NCBI GenBank assembly: GCA_023398815.1
Contig: JAEWRW010000049.1
Location: forward strand, 1-64,000
Reading direction: 5' to 3'
DNA from: Bacillota bacterium
Lineage (GTDB): Bacteria > Bacillota > Clostridia > Christensenellales > UMGS416
DNA length: 64,000 nt
Shown here: piece after piece, positions 46,733 through 56,908 of the stretch
How the letters are laid out: each line of letters starts with the position of its first letter
Position numbering within the stretch: the first letter of the stretch is position 1
Position numbers and translations under genes: made by a program
Notes under the pieces: generated by a model
The model's database searches: none
The model's input: the letters and a program-made list of their open reading frames with translations, nothing else
What the model was told of the DNA's origin: nothing

Positions 46733-47272
46733 CTAAAAACTGGGTGGGCTCACAACCCACAGGAGCTTGGCTTCGGTCTTGCCGGTGTTCTGTATGCCAT
46801 GGTTGGCGTTGGCCTCGTAGTAGAACGACGCGCCGCGGCGCACCTTGTACTTCTGCCGCCCCAGCGTCAGCGTCACCGTGCCCGCCAGCACATAGCCGTA
46901 CTCCTCGCCCATGTGGGGCTCGTGGGGGCCAAATGTGCCACCCGGGGCCAGCGTTAAGAGGATCGGCTCCATGTCGTTGCGCTGGGCCTGGGGCACCAGC
47001 CAGCGCACGGTGTGGCCGCTCTCCGGGTCCTCCTTCTCAAAGGTATCCTCGGGCTCAAACACCACCGGCCGCGCCGCACCCTCGCTGAAAAACTCGTTGA
47101 GGTCGGTACCGAGGCAGGCCAGAATGTCCATGAGCGTAGCGATGGAGGGGGAGGTCAGGTTGCGCTCCAGCTGGGAGATGAACCCCTTGCTCAACTCCGT
47201 CCGGTCGGCCAGGTCCTCCATGGTCAGGCCGTGCATGAGCCGCAGCCCTTTGATCTTGCCGCCAATGTCCAT
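46733..47272 (-). CDS. HTH-cupin transcriptional regulator of the polyamine operon (PuuR-like)
   Basis: A 179-aa regulator. An N-terminal Xre/Cro helix-turn-helix (about 5-65, [24 protein letters not shown]) is joined to a C-terminal cupin (about 105-175, [31 protein letters not shown]). This architecture is common as first gene of potABCD in Clostridia, and relates to PuuR, which senses putrescine. It probably regulates its own operon through palindromes near 47346-47392. Start at [10 protein letters not shown] after GGAGG. Confidence 0.9.
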   Translation of the reverse strand: MDIGGKIKGLRLMHGLTMEDLADRTELSKGFISQLERNLTSPSIATLMDILACLGTDLNEFFSEGAARPVVFEPEDTFEKEDPESGHTVRWLVPQAQRNDMEPILLTLAPGGTFGPHEPHMGEEYGYVLAGTVTLTLGRQKYKVRRGASFYYEANANHGIQNTGKTEAKLLWVVSPPSF

Positions 47273-47345
47273 TCCGAGCCTCCTTCCGCCGGTGGTGCGG
47301 GGCGGGTGCGACACCGCTCCGAGTTTGGTCTTTCGTTACTTTTTG

Positions 47346-47374
47346 TTTACTGTTTGTAAACAATCGTACAAACA
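47346..47374. promoter_or_regulatory. Overlapping inverted repeats downstream of the polyamine operon promoter
   Basis: GTTTAC-N5-GTAAAC (47346-47362) and GTTTGTA-N8-TACAAAC (47353-47374) overlap each other just after the -10. They are AT-rich in a GC-rich setting and well placed as operators for the HTH-cupin protein encoded next. Confidence 0.55.
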
Positions 47375-47401
47375 TTAGCATATCTGATATGTCATGTCAA
47401 T
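47373..47401 (-). promoter_or_regulatory. Promoter of the regulator-potABCD operon with a palindrome in its spacer
   Basis: On the minus strand: TTGACA, 17 nt, TAATGT. The -35 is perfect and the -10 weak. The spacer contains the exact palindrome CATATC-T-GATATG (47380-47392), so a bound dimer would sit between the two hexamers. This leaves open repression or MerR-like activation. Confidence 0.6.
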
Positions 47402-47645
47402 AGACGGTTTCGGGGCCATCCGTTAAATTTCGCGCTGGGATTGGAAAGTAGGTTTTCGCTCTCCACATCGGGCAAATCGGTTGTAGCACATGGTTGGCCC
47501 TCTTGTGTTGTGGCAGCCAGTGGTGGGGCAGTGCACGTGTTGCAGAAAAGGGCGTCGCCGCCGAACGTGCAGGCTTGACTCAATGTGTGGCTTGCCGGGG
47601 CTCCGCCATGTGCCTTTCCATGGCGCGGCGCGCGGCACACGCACG
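47402..47645. other. Intergenic region between divergent polyamine and metK promoters
   Basis: No gene, RNA motif or clear repeat is visible in these 244 nt; open frames here lack ribosome sites. The following 270 nt up to metK hold its promoter and riboswitch. Confidence 0.5.
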
Positions 47646-47674
47646 TTGACAGCGGCGCTAACTGTCGATATAAT
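47646..47674 (+). promoter_or_regulatory. Consensus promoter of metK
   Basis: TTGACA, 17 nt, TATAAT: a perfect match. It gives a leader of about 240 nt that carries the SAM riboswitch. Confidence 0.92.
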
Positions 47675-47750
47675 AGAAGAAACCGGAAGTGAACCGCATC
47701 ATTGGGGGGCACCCCGGTGGAAAATTGAATAGCGCGCGCCGCGCGAGCGG

Positions 47751-47855
47751 CGCTCCTTATCCTGAGAGGTGGAGGGACTGGGCCCTGTGAAACCCGGCAA
47801 CCTGGCGGACGCCAAGGTGCCAATTCCCGCGGGTGAAAACCCGGCAGATGAGGAA
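47751..47855 (+). promoter_or_regulatory. SAM-I (S-box) riboswitch
   Basis: The conserved S-box core is clear: CTTATCCTGAGAGGTGGAGG, GGGACTGGGCCCTGTGAAAC, CCCGGCAACC, CAAGGTGCCAATTCC, GAAAACCCGGCAGATGAGG. SAM binding should stabilise P1 and free the downstream terminator. The 3' strand GATGAGG can pair with CCTCATT of the terminator as antiterminator. Confidence 0.97.
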
Positions 47856-47866
47856 ATGCTTTGGAA

Positions 47867-47898
47867 GCCTCATTCTGTTGAACGAATGAGGCAATTTT
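47867..47898 (+). terminator. Terminator of the metK SAM riboswitch
   Basis: GCCTCATTC/GAATGAGGC with a short loop is followed by AATTTT, 23 nt before the metK start. It is the expression platform for the S-box. Confidence 0.92.
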
Positions 47899-47920
47899 GT
47901 TGCATACAAGGAGGAAGTAT

Positions 47921-49093
<1,173 letters not shown>

Positions 49094-49107
49094 CAGGAAC
49101 CCAACGG

Positions 49108-49132
49108 GGGCGGACGGAAGTCCGCCCTTTTT
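49108..49132 (+). terminator. Intrinsic terminator of metK
   Basis: GGGCGGAC/GTCCGCCC with a short loop and TTTTT, about 15 nt after the stop codon. Confidence 0.92.
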
Positions 49133-49172
49133 GCACCATCATCTTAAAAATATCCAAAGGAGAATTGACGTG

Positions 49173-49715
49173 ATGACGCAGTACTGCGCCTTCCTGCGGG
49201 GCATCAACGTGGGCGGTCTCAAGATCGCCATGGCCGACCTGCGGCAGTTGATGGGGGAGCTGGGCCTTGCCGACGTGCGCACGGTGCTGGCAACGGGGAA
49301 CGCCGTGTTTGGTGCAGCGGCAACGCCGGAGGAGCTCCGCCCCATGCTGGAGACGGCGCTGTTTGCCCGCTTTGGCTACGATGCCCAGGTGCTGCTGCGC
49401 ACGCGGGAGGAGCTTGTTGCGCTGTGCCAGGCGGCCGGGGTGATGACCCCGGAGGAGTGCCACCTCTATGTGCTGCTCTGCGGGCAGGGGACCTCTGCTG
49501 AATTGGAAGAGCTTTTCCGTGACGAACCGCGGGAACGAGAGTGGTTCCAAACCATGGGGCAGGATGCCTTCTGGGTGGTGCCCAAGGGGATGACGGTGAC
49601 GACAGCCTTCGGCACAAAGGTGCTGGGGAGTAAGCGGTTCCGTCTCCGGGTCACCACACGCAACCGCAGCACTTTGGAACGAGTGCTGCGGGAGATGGAG
49701 AAGGCACCGAATTAA
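49173..49715 (+). CDS. DUF1697 domain-containing protein
   Basis: A 180-aa protein of the DUF1697 family. YCAFLRGINVGGLKIAMADLRQLM (YCAFLRGINVGG) is the family's hallmark opening, followed by VRTVLATGNAVF and, near the C-terminus, LGSKRFRLRVTTRNRSTLERV. Function unknown; found as isolated genes in many bacteria. AAGGAGA precedes the ATG. Monocistronic. Confidence 0.88.
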   Translation: MTQYCAFLRGINVGGLKIAMADLRQLMGELGLADVRTVLATGNAVFGAAATPEELRPMLETALFARFGYDAQVLLRTREELVALCQAAGVMTPEECHLYVLLCGQGTSAELEELFRDEPREREWFQTMGQDAFWVVPKGMTVTTAFGTKVLGSKRFRLRVTTRNRSTLERVLREMEKAPN

Positions 49716-49727
49716 GCCAACGACAAA

Positions 49728-49754
49728 GCCGGGAGCATTGCTCCCGGCCCTTTG
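49728..49754 (+). terminator. Intrinsic terminator after the DUF1697 gene
   Basis: GCCGGGAGC-ATT-GCTCCCGGC followed by CCTTTGG, between two convergent genes. The U-run is weak. Confidence 0.75.
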
Positions 49755-49778
49755 GTGCGCTGTGATTCCGTTGTTTGG

Positions 49779-50840
49779 TTATCGTGCTGTGTCCAGCCCC
49801 TTATCCACATCGTTGGCCACCGCTGATGGATCGGCCAGAAACAGACGGGAGGGACGAGCCCCGAAGCGGCCATGGAGCCATATGGCATAGCCCGACGGCA
49901 GGCAGAGGAGGGCCATCAGCCACCACGCGCCGGTGGCCGGCAGGCCGCACGGGCCGTGAAAAACCCACACGAGCGCGCCGGAGAGGGCGGCCAGTGCTGC
50001 TGAAAGCGCGATCATTGCCGGTTTCTTCGGCGGGTTCATGGCCCACAACGCCGCCCAGCCCACTGCCATGCCCAGCACAGCGGCCCAGGGGGGCGTCAGG
50101 CTCCCGGCCGTGGCGCGGTAGAGCAACCCCGCCGCTACAGCGCACAGCAGGGGCAGCAGCCCAAAAGCCAACAGCCGCCGGTAGATGCGCACAGAATCGA
50201 CAAGTTTGTTAAAGTGGGAGGGCTGACCGCCGGCCTGGTAGACCGCTCGAATGGGCAGCTCCGCATAGGGGAGGCCCCGCCGCCGCAGCGCCAGCAGCAT
50301 GACGTTTTCATACTCAAACCGTTCGCCATCCACCGCCATCATCGCCCCCAGCAATGCCTGCGGGAAACCGCGCAGCCCGCATTGAGTGTCGCCAAAGCGC
50401 TGGCCCGTCAGCAGATAAAACATGCCTCGGGTGATGGTGTTGCCGGCCAGGTTCTTCCACGGCACCTCCGCCCGGAAGAACTGACGCGTGGCCAGGATGA
50501 CGCGGTCGGGGTGGGCCAGCACCGCCTCCGCCGTGGCACGAATGGCCGCCGGTTCGTGCTGGCCGTCGGCGTCGCAGGTGACGACACCCGCCGCGTCCGG
50601 CAGATGGTTCAGCACGTAGTTGAAGCCGTTCTTCAGCGCACGCCCCTTGCCCAGGTTGACGGCATGGCGCACCACGGCACAGCCCTGTTGCTCCAGCGTG
50701 TCAAACACGGGGCGGCAGTCGGCCCGGCTGCCGTCGTCGACGATGACAAACCGAGAAAAGCCCTGCCCGCGAATGGCTTCCACCACCCGCAGCAGGGTTT
50801 CGTCGGGGTTCAACGAGGGGATCAACACCACTACATTCAT
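49779..50840 (-). CDS. Family 2 glycosyltransferase, dolichol/undecaprenyl-phosphate mannosyltransferase-like, with C-terminal membrane helices
   Basis: A 353-aa protein. The N-terminal GT2 domain (about 1-220) has VVLIPSLNPDE, IVDDGSRADC, NLGKGRALKNGFNY and CDADGQHEP, the last holding the metal-binding DxD-like acid. The C-terminal third (about 230-340) has about four hydrophobic segments. Such enzymes charge lipid carriers with sugars or decorate envelope polymers. The acceptor is unknown. Start at MNVVVLIPSL; the open frame is longer. Confidence 0.83.
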   Translation of the reverse strand: MNVVVLIPSLNPDETLLRVVEAIRGQGFSRFVIVDDGSRADCRPVFDTLEQQGCAVVRHAVNLGKGRALKNGFNYVLNHLPDAAGVVTCDADGQHEPAAIRATAEAVLAHPDRVILATRQFFRAEVPWKNLAGNTITRGMFYLLTGQRFGDTQCGLRGFPQALLGAMMAVDGERFEYENVMLLALRRRGLPYAELPIRAVYQAGGQPSHFNKLVDSVRIYRRLLAFGLLPLLCAVAAGLLYRATAGSLTPPWAAVLGMAVGWAALWAMNPPKKPAMIALSAALAALSGALVWVFHGPCGLPATGAWWLMALLCLPSGYAIWLHGRFGARPSRLFLADPSAVANDVDKGLDTAR

Positions 50841-50945
50841 ACCGGGCTCCCACACTCTGTCTTGCGAACGAAAACTCGTGTCCATCATACGGAACGAACC
50901 GGCAAAAGTCAATTGTTATGCGGCTCATGCGGGGCGTTTTGCGGG

Positions 50946-50974
50946 TTCCCTTTTTCTGCACCGTGCGGTATAAT
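50946..50974 (+). promoter_or_regulatory. Candidate promoter of iorA-iorB-paaK
   Basis: TTCCCT, 17 nt, TATAAT: a weak -35 and a perfect -10, giving a leader of about 120 nt. Confidence 0.5.
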
Positions 50975-51102
50975 CACAACATTGATCTGCTGACAGATGC
51001 AGCCATTTCTGCTTGGCGAACTGTGCGCCGGGCCGCACGAGGGGCAGTCCAGCTTGGCAATGCCCTTCCGTTTGTTCCGATTTCCAGTTGAGGTGAACGC
51101 AA

Positions 51103-52833
51103 GTGAGACAGCTTTTGTTGGGCAATGAGGCCGTGGCAAGGGGCGCGTGGGAAGCGGGTGTCCGCGTGGCGTCGGCTTACCCCGGCACCCCCAGCACCGA
51201 AATAACCGAGACCATCGCCCGTTTCGCCGATGTATACGCCGAGTGGGCCCCCAACGAGAAGGTGGCGCTGGAGGTGGGCGTGGGTGCCAGCCTGGGCGGT
51301 GCCCGGTCGCTGGTGTGCATGAAGCACGTAGGGCTCAACGTGGCGGCCGACCCGCTGTTCACCGCCGCTTATTGTGGCGTCAACGGCGGGCTTGTCATCG
51401 TCGTGGCTGACGACCCGGGGATGAATTCCTCCCAGAACGAGCAGGACAGCCGGTTTTACGCTCGCTTCTCGCTGGTGCCCATGTTGGAACCGGCCGACAG
51501 CGACGAGTGCCTGCGCTTCACCAAACTTGCTTTTGAGCTCAGCGAACGGTATGACGCGCCGGTGCTGCTGCGCCTCACGACCCGCGTCGCGCATTCCCGC
51601 TCCCTGGCCGAGACGGGTGAACGCCAGGCGGTGGAAGTCAAACCCTACCGCAAGGAGCCGGCGAAATACGTGATGATGCCCGCCTATGCTCGCGCCCGCC
51701 ACGTGGTGGTGGAGGAGCGCATGGCTCGCCTGCGGGCGGAGCTGGACGCCCTGGGTCTGGACGCGGTGGAGAAACACGGCAGCCGGCTGGGAATTGTGGC
51801 CGCCGGTGTTGTGAGCCAATACGTGCGCGAAGCCCTGCCCAACGCCGACCTGTTCCAGGTGGGCATGGTGAACCCGCTGCCCTTGGATGCCCTGCGCCGC
51901 TTTGCTGCGGAACATGACGAGCTCGTGGTGGTAGAGGAGTTGGAGCCCTTCCTGGAGGATGCGCTGAAGGCCGCCGGCATCGCCTGCCACGGCAAGGGGC
52001 TCTTTGGCAGCCGGGGCGAGTTGTCTGCCCCCATCGTGGCGGCAAAGCTGGGTGGCGAGGCCGCCCAGGGCACCGCGCCAATGGCTGACCTGCCGGTGCG
52101 CCCGCCGGTGCTCTGCCCAGGCTGCCCTCACCGGGGTACGTTCCATGTGTTCCAGAAGCTTAAGCTCACCGTCATGGGCGACATCGGCTGCTACACGCTG
52201 GCGTCCTCGCCGCCGCTGGAGGCAATGGACGCCTGCCTGTGCATGGGCGCGTCCATCGGCATGGCCCATGGCATGGAGAAGGCCCGTGGCCCCCAAGACA
52301 AGCTCGTGGCCGTGCTGGGCGATTCCACCTTCCTGCACTCGGGCATGACGGGGCTGCTGAACGCCGTGTACAACAACAGCCACACGACCACCGTGATTCT
52401 TGATAACTCCACCACGGGCATGACCGGTCACCAGGACAACCCGGCCACTGGGCGTACCCTGCAGGGGGTCGACGCCGCCGCCGTGGATCTGGAGGGGCTG
52501 TGCCGCAGTCTTGGCGTGCGCGATGTGCGGGTGATCGATCCCTTTGATCTCAAGGCCGCTGAGGCGGGCATGAAGGAAGCACTGGCCTTCGACGGGCCGT
52601 CGGTCGTCATCTTCCGCCGGCCCTGTGCGCTGCTGCCGGTGGTGCCCAAGCAGCCGCCCCACCAGGTGGACCCGGCGGTTTGCCGCCGGTGCAAGGCCTG
52701 CCTCAAGATCGGCTGCCCGGCCATCGAGCTGGTGGAGGGGGCCGTGCGCATCAACGCAACGCTCTGCGTGGGGTGCGGCCTGTGCGCCAAGGTTTGTCCC
52801 TTCGGCGCCATCGGGAAGGAGGCGGCCCAATGA
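51103..52833 (+). CDS. iorA: Indolepyruvate ferredoxin oxidoreductase, alpha subunit
   Basis: A 576-aa TPP- and Fe-S-dependent enzyme that decarboxylates aryl-pyruvates to aryl-acetyl-CoA with ferredoxin. The N-terminal half has AYPGTPSTEITE, the TPP core is CPGCPHRGTFHVFQKL and GDIGCYTL, and the C-terminus has two 4Fe-4S motifs, CRRCKACLKIGC and CVGCGLCAKVC. Start is GTG after GAGGTGAACGCAA. It overlaps iorB by 4 nt. Confidence 0.95.
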   Translation: MRQLLLGNEAVARGAWEAGVRVASAYPGTPSTEITETIARFADVYAEWAPNEKVALEVGVGASLGGARSLVCMKHVGLNVAADPLFTAAYCGVNGGLVIVVADDPGMNSSQNEQDSRFYARFSLVPMLEPADSDECLRFTKLAFELSERYDAPVLLRLTTRVAHSRSLAETGERQAVEVKPYRKEPAKYVMMPAYARARHVVVEERMARLRAELDALGLDAVEKHGSRLGIVAAGVVSQYVREALPNADLFQVGMVNPLPLDALRRFAAEHDELVVVEELEPFLEDALKAAGIACHGKGLFGSRGELSAPIVAAKLGGEAAQGTAPMADLPVRPPVLCPGCPHRGTFHVFQKLKLTVMGDIGCYTLASSPPLEAMDACLCMGASIGMAHGMEKARGPQDKLVAVLGDSTFLHSGMTGLLNAVYNNSHTTTVILDNSTTGMTGHQDNPATGRTLQGVDAAAVDLEGLCRSLGVRDVRVIDPFDLKAAEAGMKEALAFDGPSVVIFRRPCALLPVVPKQPPHQVDPAVCRRCKACLKIGCPAIELVEGAVRINATLCVGCGLCAKVCPFGAIGKEAAQ

Positions 52834-53423
52834 AAAGCTGGAACATCCTCATCGCCGGTGTCGGCGGGCAGGGTACGCTGCTCACCAGCCGCATCCTGGG
52901 CGACCTGGCCCGGCAGGCCGGGTGCGACGTGAAGGTGACCGAAGTGCACGGCATGGCCCAGCGGGGCGGCAGTGTTGTCACCCATGTGCGCCTGGCCGAC
53001 CGGGTGTATTCGCCGGTGGTGGAGCCGGGGCAAGCCGACGCACTGCTGGCCTTTGAACGGCTGGAAGCGTTGCGCTATGCCCATTTTGTGCGGCCTGGCG
53101 GGCTGCTGCTGGTCAACGACCAGCGCATCCTGCCCATGCCGGTCATCATGGGCAAGCAGGCCTACCCTGCCGCCGGGTTGGGTGATGGGGTGGCCGATGG
53201 TGTTGAAGTGGTAGCTCTCGACGGCCTGGCGCTGGCGCAGAAGGCCGGCGACGGGCGGGCCGTAAATACGGTGCTGCTGGGCGCGCTCTCCCGCCGCATG
53301 GGGTTGGGGGAGGATCTGTGGCAGCGGGCGCTGGAGACCTGCGTGCCGGCCAAAGCACTTGATGTGAACCGGAAAGCGTTTGTCTACGGGCGGGAAGCGG
53401 GGGAGAACGATGGTTTGGAATAG
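52830..53423 (+). CDS. iorB: Indolepyruvate ferredoxin oxidoreductase, beta subunit
   Basis: A 197-aa gamma-type subunit of the 2-oxoacid:ferredoxin oxidoreductase family. [20 protein letters not shown] and [19 protein letters not shown] are signatures. It pairs with IorA. The ATGA start overlap with iorA and the 14-nt overlap with paaK indicate tight coupling. Confidence 0.94.
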   Translation: MKSWNILIAGVGGQGTLLTSRILGDLARQAGCDVKVTEVHGMAQRGGSVVTHVRLADRVYSPVVEPGQADALLAFERLEALRYAHFVRPGGLLLVNDQRILPMPVIMGKQAYPAAGLGDGVADGVEVVALDGLALAQKAGDGRAVNTVLLGALSRRMGLGEDLWQRALETCVPAKALDVNRKAFVYGREAGENDGLE

Positions 53424-54711
53424 CACCTACGAATGTATGTCGCGCGAGGAACTGGACAGGCTCAAACTGGATCGGTTGAAGAAGACCGTCAACCATGTGT
53501 ACCAGAATGTGCCCTTCTACCGCGCCAAGATGCAGCGGGCCGGCGTGCTGCCCGGCGACATCCGCACGCTGGATGACATCTGCCTGCTGCCCTTCACCAC
53601 CAAGCAGGACCTGCGCGATAACTACCCCTTCGGCCTTTTCGCCGTGCCACAGAGCGAGATCGTGCGCATCCACGCCTCGTCGGGCACCACGGGCAAGCCC
53701 ACGGTGGTGGGGTATACCCAGGGCGACCTTAGCAACTGGAATGAACTCATCGCCCGGTGCCTGGTGGCCGCCGGCGGCGACAAACACTCCGTCATACAAA
53801 TCGCCTACGGCTATGGCCTCTTCACCGGCGGCCTGGGCGTGCACGGCGGGGCCGAAAGGCTGGGCGCCACGGTCATCCCGATCTCCGGCGGCAACAGCAA
53901 GCGGCAGGTCATGCTTATGAAGGACTTCGGCACGACCATGCTGGCCTGCACACCGTCCTACGCCCTCTACCTTGCCGAGACACTGGCTGAGGAAGGCATT
54001 CCGCTGGCCGATCTCAAGCTCCGTTGCGGCGTCTTTGGGGCCGAACCCTGGACGGAAGGCATGCGCCGGCAGATCGAGCGGCGCCTGGGCATCCGCGCGA
54101 TGGACATCTACGGCCTGTCGGAGGTGATGGGCCCTGGCGTGGCCATTGAGTGCCAGGAGCAGGATGGTCTGCACATCTTCGAGGATCATTTCATCCCGGA
54201 GATCATCAACCCCACGACCGGCGAGCCCATGGCCGAGGGGGAGAAGGGTGAGCTGGTGTTCACCACCATCACCAAGGAAGGGATCCCGGTCATCCGCTAC
54301 CGCACGCGGGACTTGACAAGCCTGACCTATGCCCCCTGTGCCTGCGGCCGCACCCACGTGCGCATGCAGCGGGTGCTGGGCCGGTCCGACGATATGCTCA
54401 TCATCCGGGGCGTCAACGTCTTCCCCACCCAGGTGGAGGGCGTGCTGGCCAACTATGCCGCCGTGGAGCCCCATTACCTCATCGTGGTGGAGCGCCAGGG
54501 GCTACTTGACACCATGGAGGTATGGGTGGAGATGTCGGAGGCTCTCTTCTCCGACGAGGTGCGCCAGATTGAGGAAGTGCGCCACCGCATCACCGCCGAC
54601 ATTGAATCGGTGTTGGGCGTGGGCGTCACGGTCAAATTGGTAGAGCCCAAGTCCATCGAACGCAGCCAGGGCAAGGCCCGCCGCGTCTGGGACAAGCGTG
54701 TTTATGACTGA
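53410..54711 (+). CDS. paaK: Phenylacetate--CoA ligase
   Basis: A 433-aa adenylate-forming enzyme. [15 protein letters not shown] is the AMP-binding loop, [14 protein letters not shown] the second core motif, and IRYRTRDL plus [15 protein letters not shown] the hinge. Start at [10 protein letters not shown] after GGGGGAG. Next to iorAB it would activate or, run in reverse with ADP/AMP chemistry, handle aryl-acetates from aromatic amino acids. This gene pairing is common in anaerobes. Confidence 0.94.
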   Translation: MVWNSTYECMSREELDRLKLDRLKKTVNHVYQNVPFYRAKMQRAGVLPGDIRTLDDICLLPFTTKQDLRDNYPFGLFAVPQSEIVRIHASSGTTGKPTVVGYTQGDLSNWNELIARCLVAAGGDKHSVIQIAYGYGLFTGGLGVHGGAERLGATVIPISGGNSKRQVMLMKDFGTTMLACTPSYALYLAETLAEEGIPLADLKLRCGVFGAEPWTEGMRRQIERRLGIRAMDIYGLSEVMGPGVAIECQEQDGLHIFEDHFIPEIINPTTGEPMAEGEKGELVFTTITKEGIPVIRYRTRDLTSLTYAPCACGRTHVRMQRVLGRSDDMLIIRGVNVFPTQVEGVLANYAAVEPHYLIVVERQGLLDTMEVWVEMSEALFSDEVRQIEEVRHRITADIESVLGVGVTVKLVEPKSIERSQGKARRVWDKRVYD

Positions 54712-54727
54712 AAGGGAGGATGGGACC

Positions 54728-55150
54728 ATGGTCAAACAAATCTCCGTCTTTCTGGAAAACTCCCGGGGGAAGCTCGCACACATCACTGAGACGCTGGGCC
54801 AGGCCGGTGTTGACCTCTACTCGCTCTCCATTGCCGACACGGCAAGCTTCGGCATCCTGCGCATTGTGGTGAACGACACCGACCGGGCGCTCAAGGTGCT
54901 GCGGGATGAGGGGTATGCCGTCAACGTGGCCGAGCTCATCGCCATCGCCGTGCCCGATGCCCCCGGTGGGCTGGCCCACGCCCTGCGGCCTTTGAGCGAA
55001 GCCGGCGTGGGGGTGGAATATCTCTACTCCTATGTGCGCAAGTCATCCCAGAGCGCCCTCATTCTCTTCAAGACCGACAACGTTGCCCAGGCGGCCGCCG
55101 TGCTGGAAGGCACGGGCATCCCGCTGTTGGGGCAGGACGAGCTGGCTTAA
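54728..55150 (+). CDS. ACT-domain protein
   Basis: A 140-aa protein of two ACT-like repeats: VKQISVFLENSRGKLAHITETLG (about 1-65) and VLEGTGIPL near the end with LRPLSEAGVGVEYLYSYV (about 72-135). ACT domains bind amino acids. Paired with iorAB-paaK in many anaerobes, it probably senses an aromatic amino acid, but this is inference. GGAGGATGGGACC precedes the ATG. Confidence 0.9.
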   Translation: MVKQISVFLENSRGKLAHITETLGQAGVDLYSLSIADTASFGILRIVVNDTDRALKVLRDEGYAVNVAELIAIAVPDAPGGLAHALRPLSEAGVGVEYLYSYVRKSSQSALILFKTDNVAQAAAVLEGTGIPLLGQDELA

Positions 55151-55206
55151 CCAGCCATTGACGGCCCGCGGGCAAGCCAGGCGGGCCGAGCATTCAGGAG
55201 GAAGCC

Positions 55207-56316
55207 TTGCACAGAAGCCAAGCCATCGTCGATCTCTCGGCGATCAAACACAACATTGCGGTCGTGCGGCAGGCGCTGCCGGCCGACACGGCCATCATGG
55301 CCGTGGTCAAAGCCAATGGCTACGGCCATGGGCTGCTGGCCGTAGCCAACGCCGCTCTGGACGCGGGCGCGACCTACCTTGCCGTGGCCGATGTCTACGA
55401 GGGGTCGGAGCTGCGGCATCGCGGTGTCACCGCCCCCATCCTTGTCATGGGAGGCATGCTGCCCTCGCTGGCCGCCATCACCGTGGAGAATGGCATGACC
55501 CAGACCGTCTACTCCACCGAGATGGTGGATGCCCTGCAGGCCGCCTGTACGGAGCAGAGCCGGCAGGTCAAGATCCACGTGAAGGTGGAGACGGGCATGA
55601 ACCGGCTGGGCGTGCGGCCCGGCGGCGAGCTCGACGCCCTGCTGGACGCTGTGGCCCAGTCGCCCGATGTGCGGCTGGAAGGACTGTTCAGCCATTTCTC
55701 GGTGTCGGAGATTTCGGACAAGTCCTTCACCAAGGCACAATATGAGCGCTTTCAACAGGCCGTGGAGCAATGCGCGGCGCGGGGCATCCACCCCATTTGC
55801 CACATCAGCAACAGCGGGGCCATCCTCGATTGCCCCTTTGCCACGCTCGACATGGTGCGACTGGGCATCGCCATGTATGGCATGTACCCCGATGGGGGCA
55901 CCGTTGGCGAGCTTCGCCCCGCCCTTTCCTGGAAGACCAACGTCGTGCAAGTGAAGACCGTGGAGGCCGGCGATACCGTGAGCTATGGCCGCATCTGGAC
56001 GGCGGAGAGCCGGCGCGTCATTGCCACGCTGCCGGTGGGCTACGCTGACGGATACCGCAGGCTCTTTGGCAACCGGGCGGAGGTCTTGATCCACGGTCGG
56101 CGGGTGCCGGTTGTTGGGCGGGTGTGCATGGATCATTGCATGGTTGATGTCACCGGCATCGATGGCGTAGCCGTGGGGGACGAGGCCGTGCTCATCGGCC
56201 GGCAGGGTGAGGAGACCATCACCACCGAGGAACTGGCCGCCTGTGTGGACACCATCAACTATGAGATCATCACGACCATCGGCGAACGGGTCAAACGGGT
56301 GTACCGCGATGAGTGA
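55207..56316 (+). CDS. alr: Alanine racemase
   Basis: A 369-aa PLP enzyme making D-Ala for the cell wall. The Schiff-base Lys is in MAVVKANGYGHG (about residue 35) and the second catalytic base, Tyr, lies in the SYGRIWTA region; GRVCMDHCMVDVTG is conserved. The start is TTG, well spaced from CAGGAGG. Its end overlaps the next gene by 8 nt. Confidence 0.96.
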   Translation: MHRSQAIVDLSAIKHNIAVVRQALPADTAIMAVVKANGYGHGLLAVANAALDAGATYLAVADVYEGSELRHRGVTAPILVMGGMLPSLAAITVENGMTQTVYSTEMVDALQAACTEQSRQVKIHVKVETGMNRLGVRPGGELDALLDAVAQSPDVRLEGLFSHFSVSEISDKSFTKAQYERFQQAVEQCAARGIHPICHISNSGAILDCPFATLDMVRLGIAMYGMYPDGGTVGELRPALSWKTNVVQVKTVEAGDTVSYGRIWTAESRRVIATLPVGYADGYRRLFGNRAEVLIHGRRVPVVGRVCMDHCMVDVTGIDGVAVGDEAVLIGRQGEETITTEELAACVDTINYEIITTIGERVKRVYRDE

Positions 56317-56908
56317 ACGGCAGGGGGAGAAGGCGGCCATTCGTGCGGAGGTGCTGGAGCGCCGGGCGGTGTTGACTGCGGGGGAGAGGGCGCACCTCTC
56401 CCGGCAGATCTGCGGGCGCATTGAGGAACTGCCAGCCTTTGCCACCGCTGGTGTCGTGCTCTTCTACATGCCCGTACGGGGCGAGGTGGATGTGCTGCCC
56501 CTGCTGCGCCAGGCCCTCAAGCAGGGCAAGGCCTGCGCCATACCCCGGTGCGTGGGCAACGACTTGGAGTTTTACTGTATCCAATACCTTGACACCGATG
56601 TGGAGCCCGGCCTCTGGGGCATCCCTGAGCCAAAATTGGTACCGGAGAACCGTTGTGTTCCCGGCCCGGATTCTGTTATCATCATGCCAGGGGCGGCGTA
56701 TGGCCGCAACGGCGCACGCATCGGATACGGCGCGGGCTACTACGATCGCTTTTTGCGGTCGTTGCCGGTACGCCCCGCCACCATTGCACCGGCATATGGT
56801 TTTCAGGTCTACGACAGCGTGCCCCAGGAACCCTGGGATCTGCCGGTGGACCGCATTGCGACCGAAACGGAGACGATTGTCTGCCACAAAGGGGAGGAAC
56901 ACCCATGA
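56309..56908 (+). CDS. 5-formyltetrahydrofolate cyclo-ligase
   Basis: A 199-aa ligase converting 5-formyl-THF to methenyl-THF with ATP. FYMPVRGEVDVLPLL and the signature PGAAYGRNGARIGYGAGYYDRFL (as GRNGARIGYGAGYYDR) are conserved. Start in the ATG overlapping alr by 8 nt. The next gene starts inside its stop codon (ATGA). Confidence 0.94.
   Translation: MSERQGEKAAIRAEVLERRAVLTAGERAHLSRQICGRIEELPAFATAGVVLFYMPVRGEVDVLPLLRQALKQGKACAIPRCVGNDLEFYCIQYLDTDVEPGLWGIPEPKLVPENRCVPGPDSVIIMPGAAYGRNGARIGYGAGYYDRFLRSLPVRPATIAPAYGFQVYDSVPQEPWDLPVDRIATETETIVCHKGEEHP

Noticed and set aside
50925..51125. Small minus-strand frame with a Cys pattern (SCLTC...CC) between the glycosyltransferase and iorA
   Set aside because: The pattern resembles small clostridial zinc-type proteins, but it would start at TTG without a ribosome site and lies across the iorA promoter and start codon. 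Not enough support to call.
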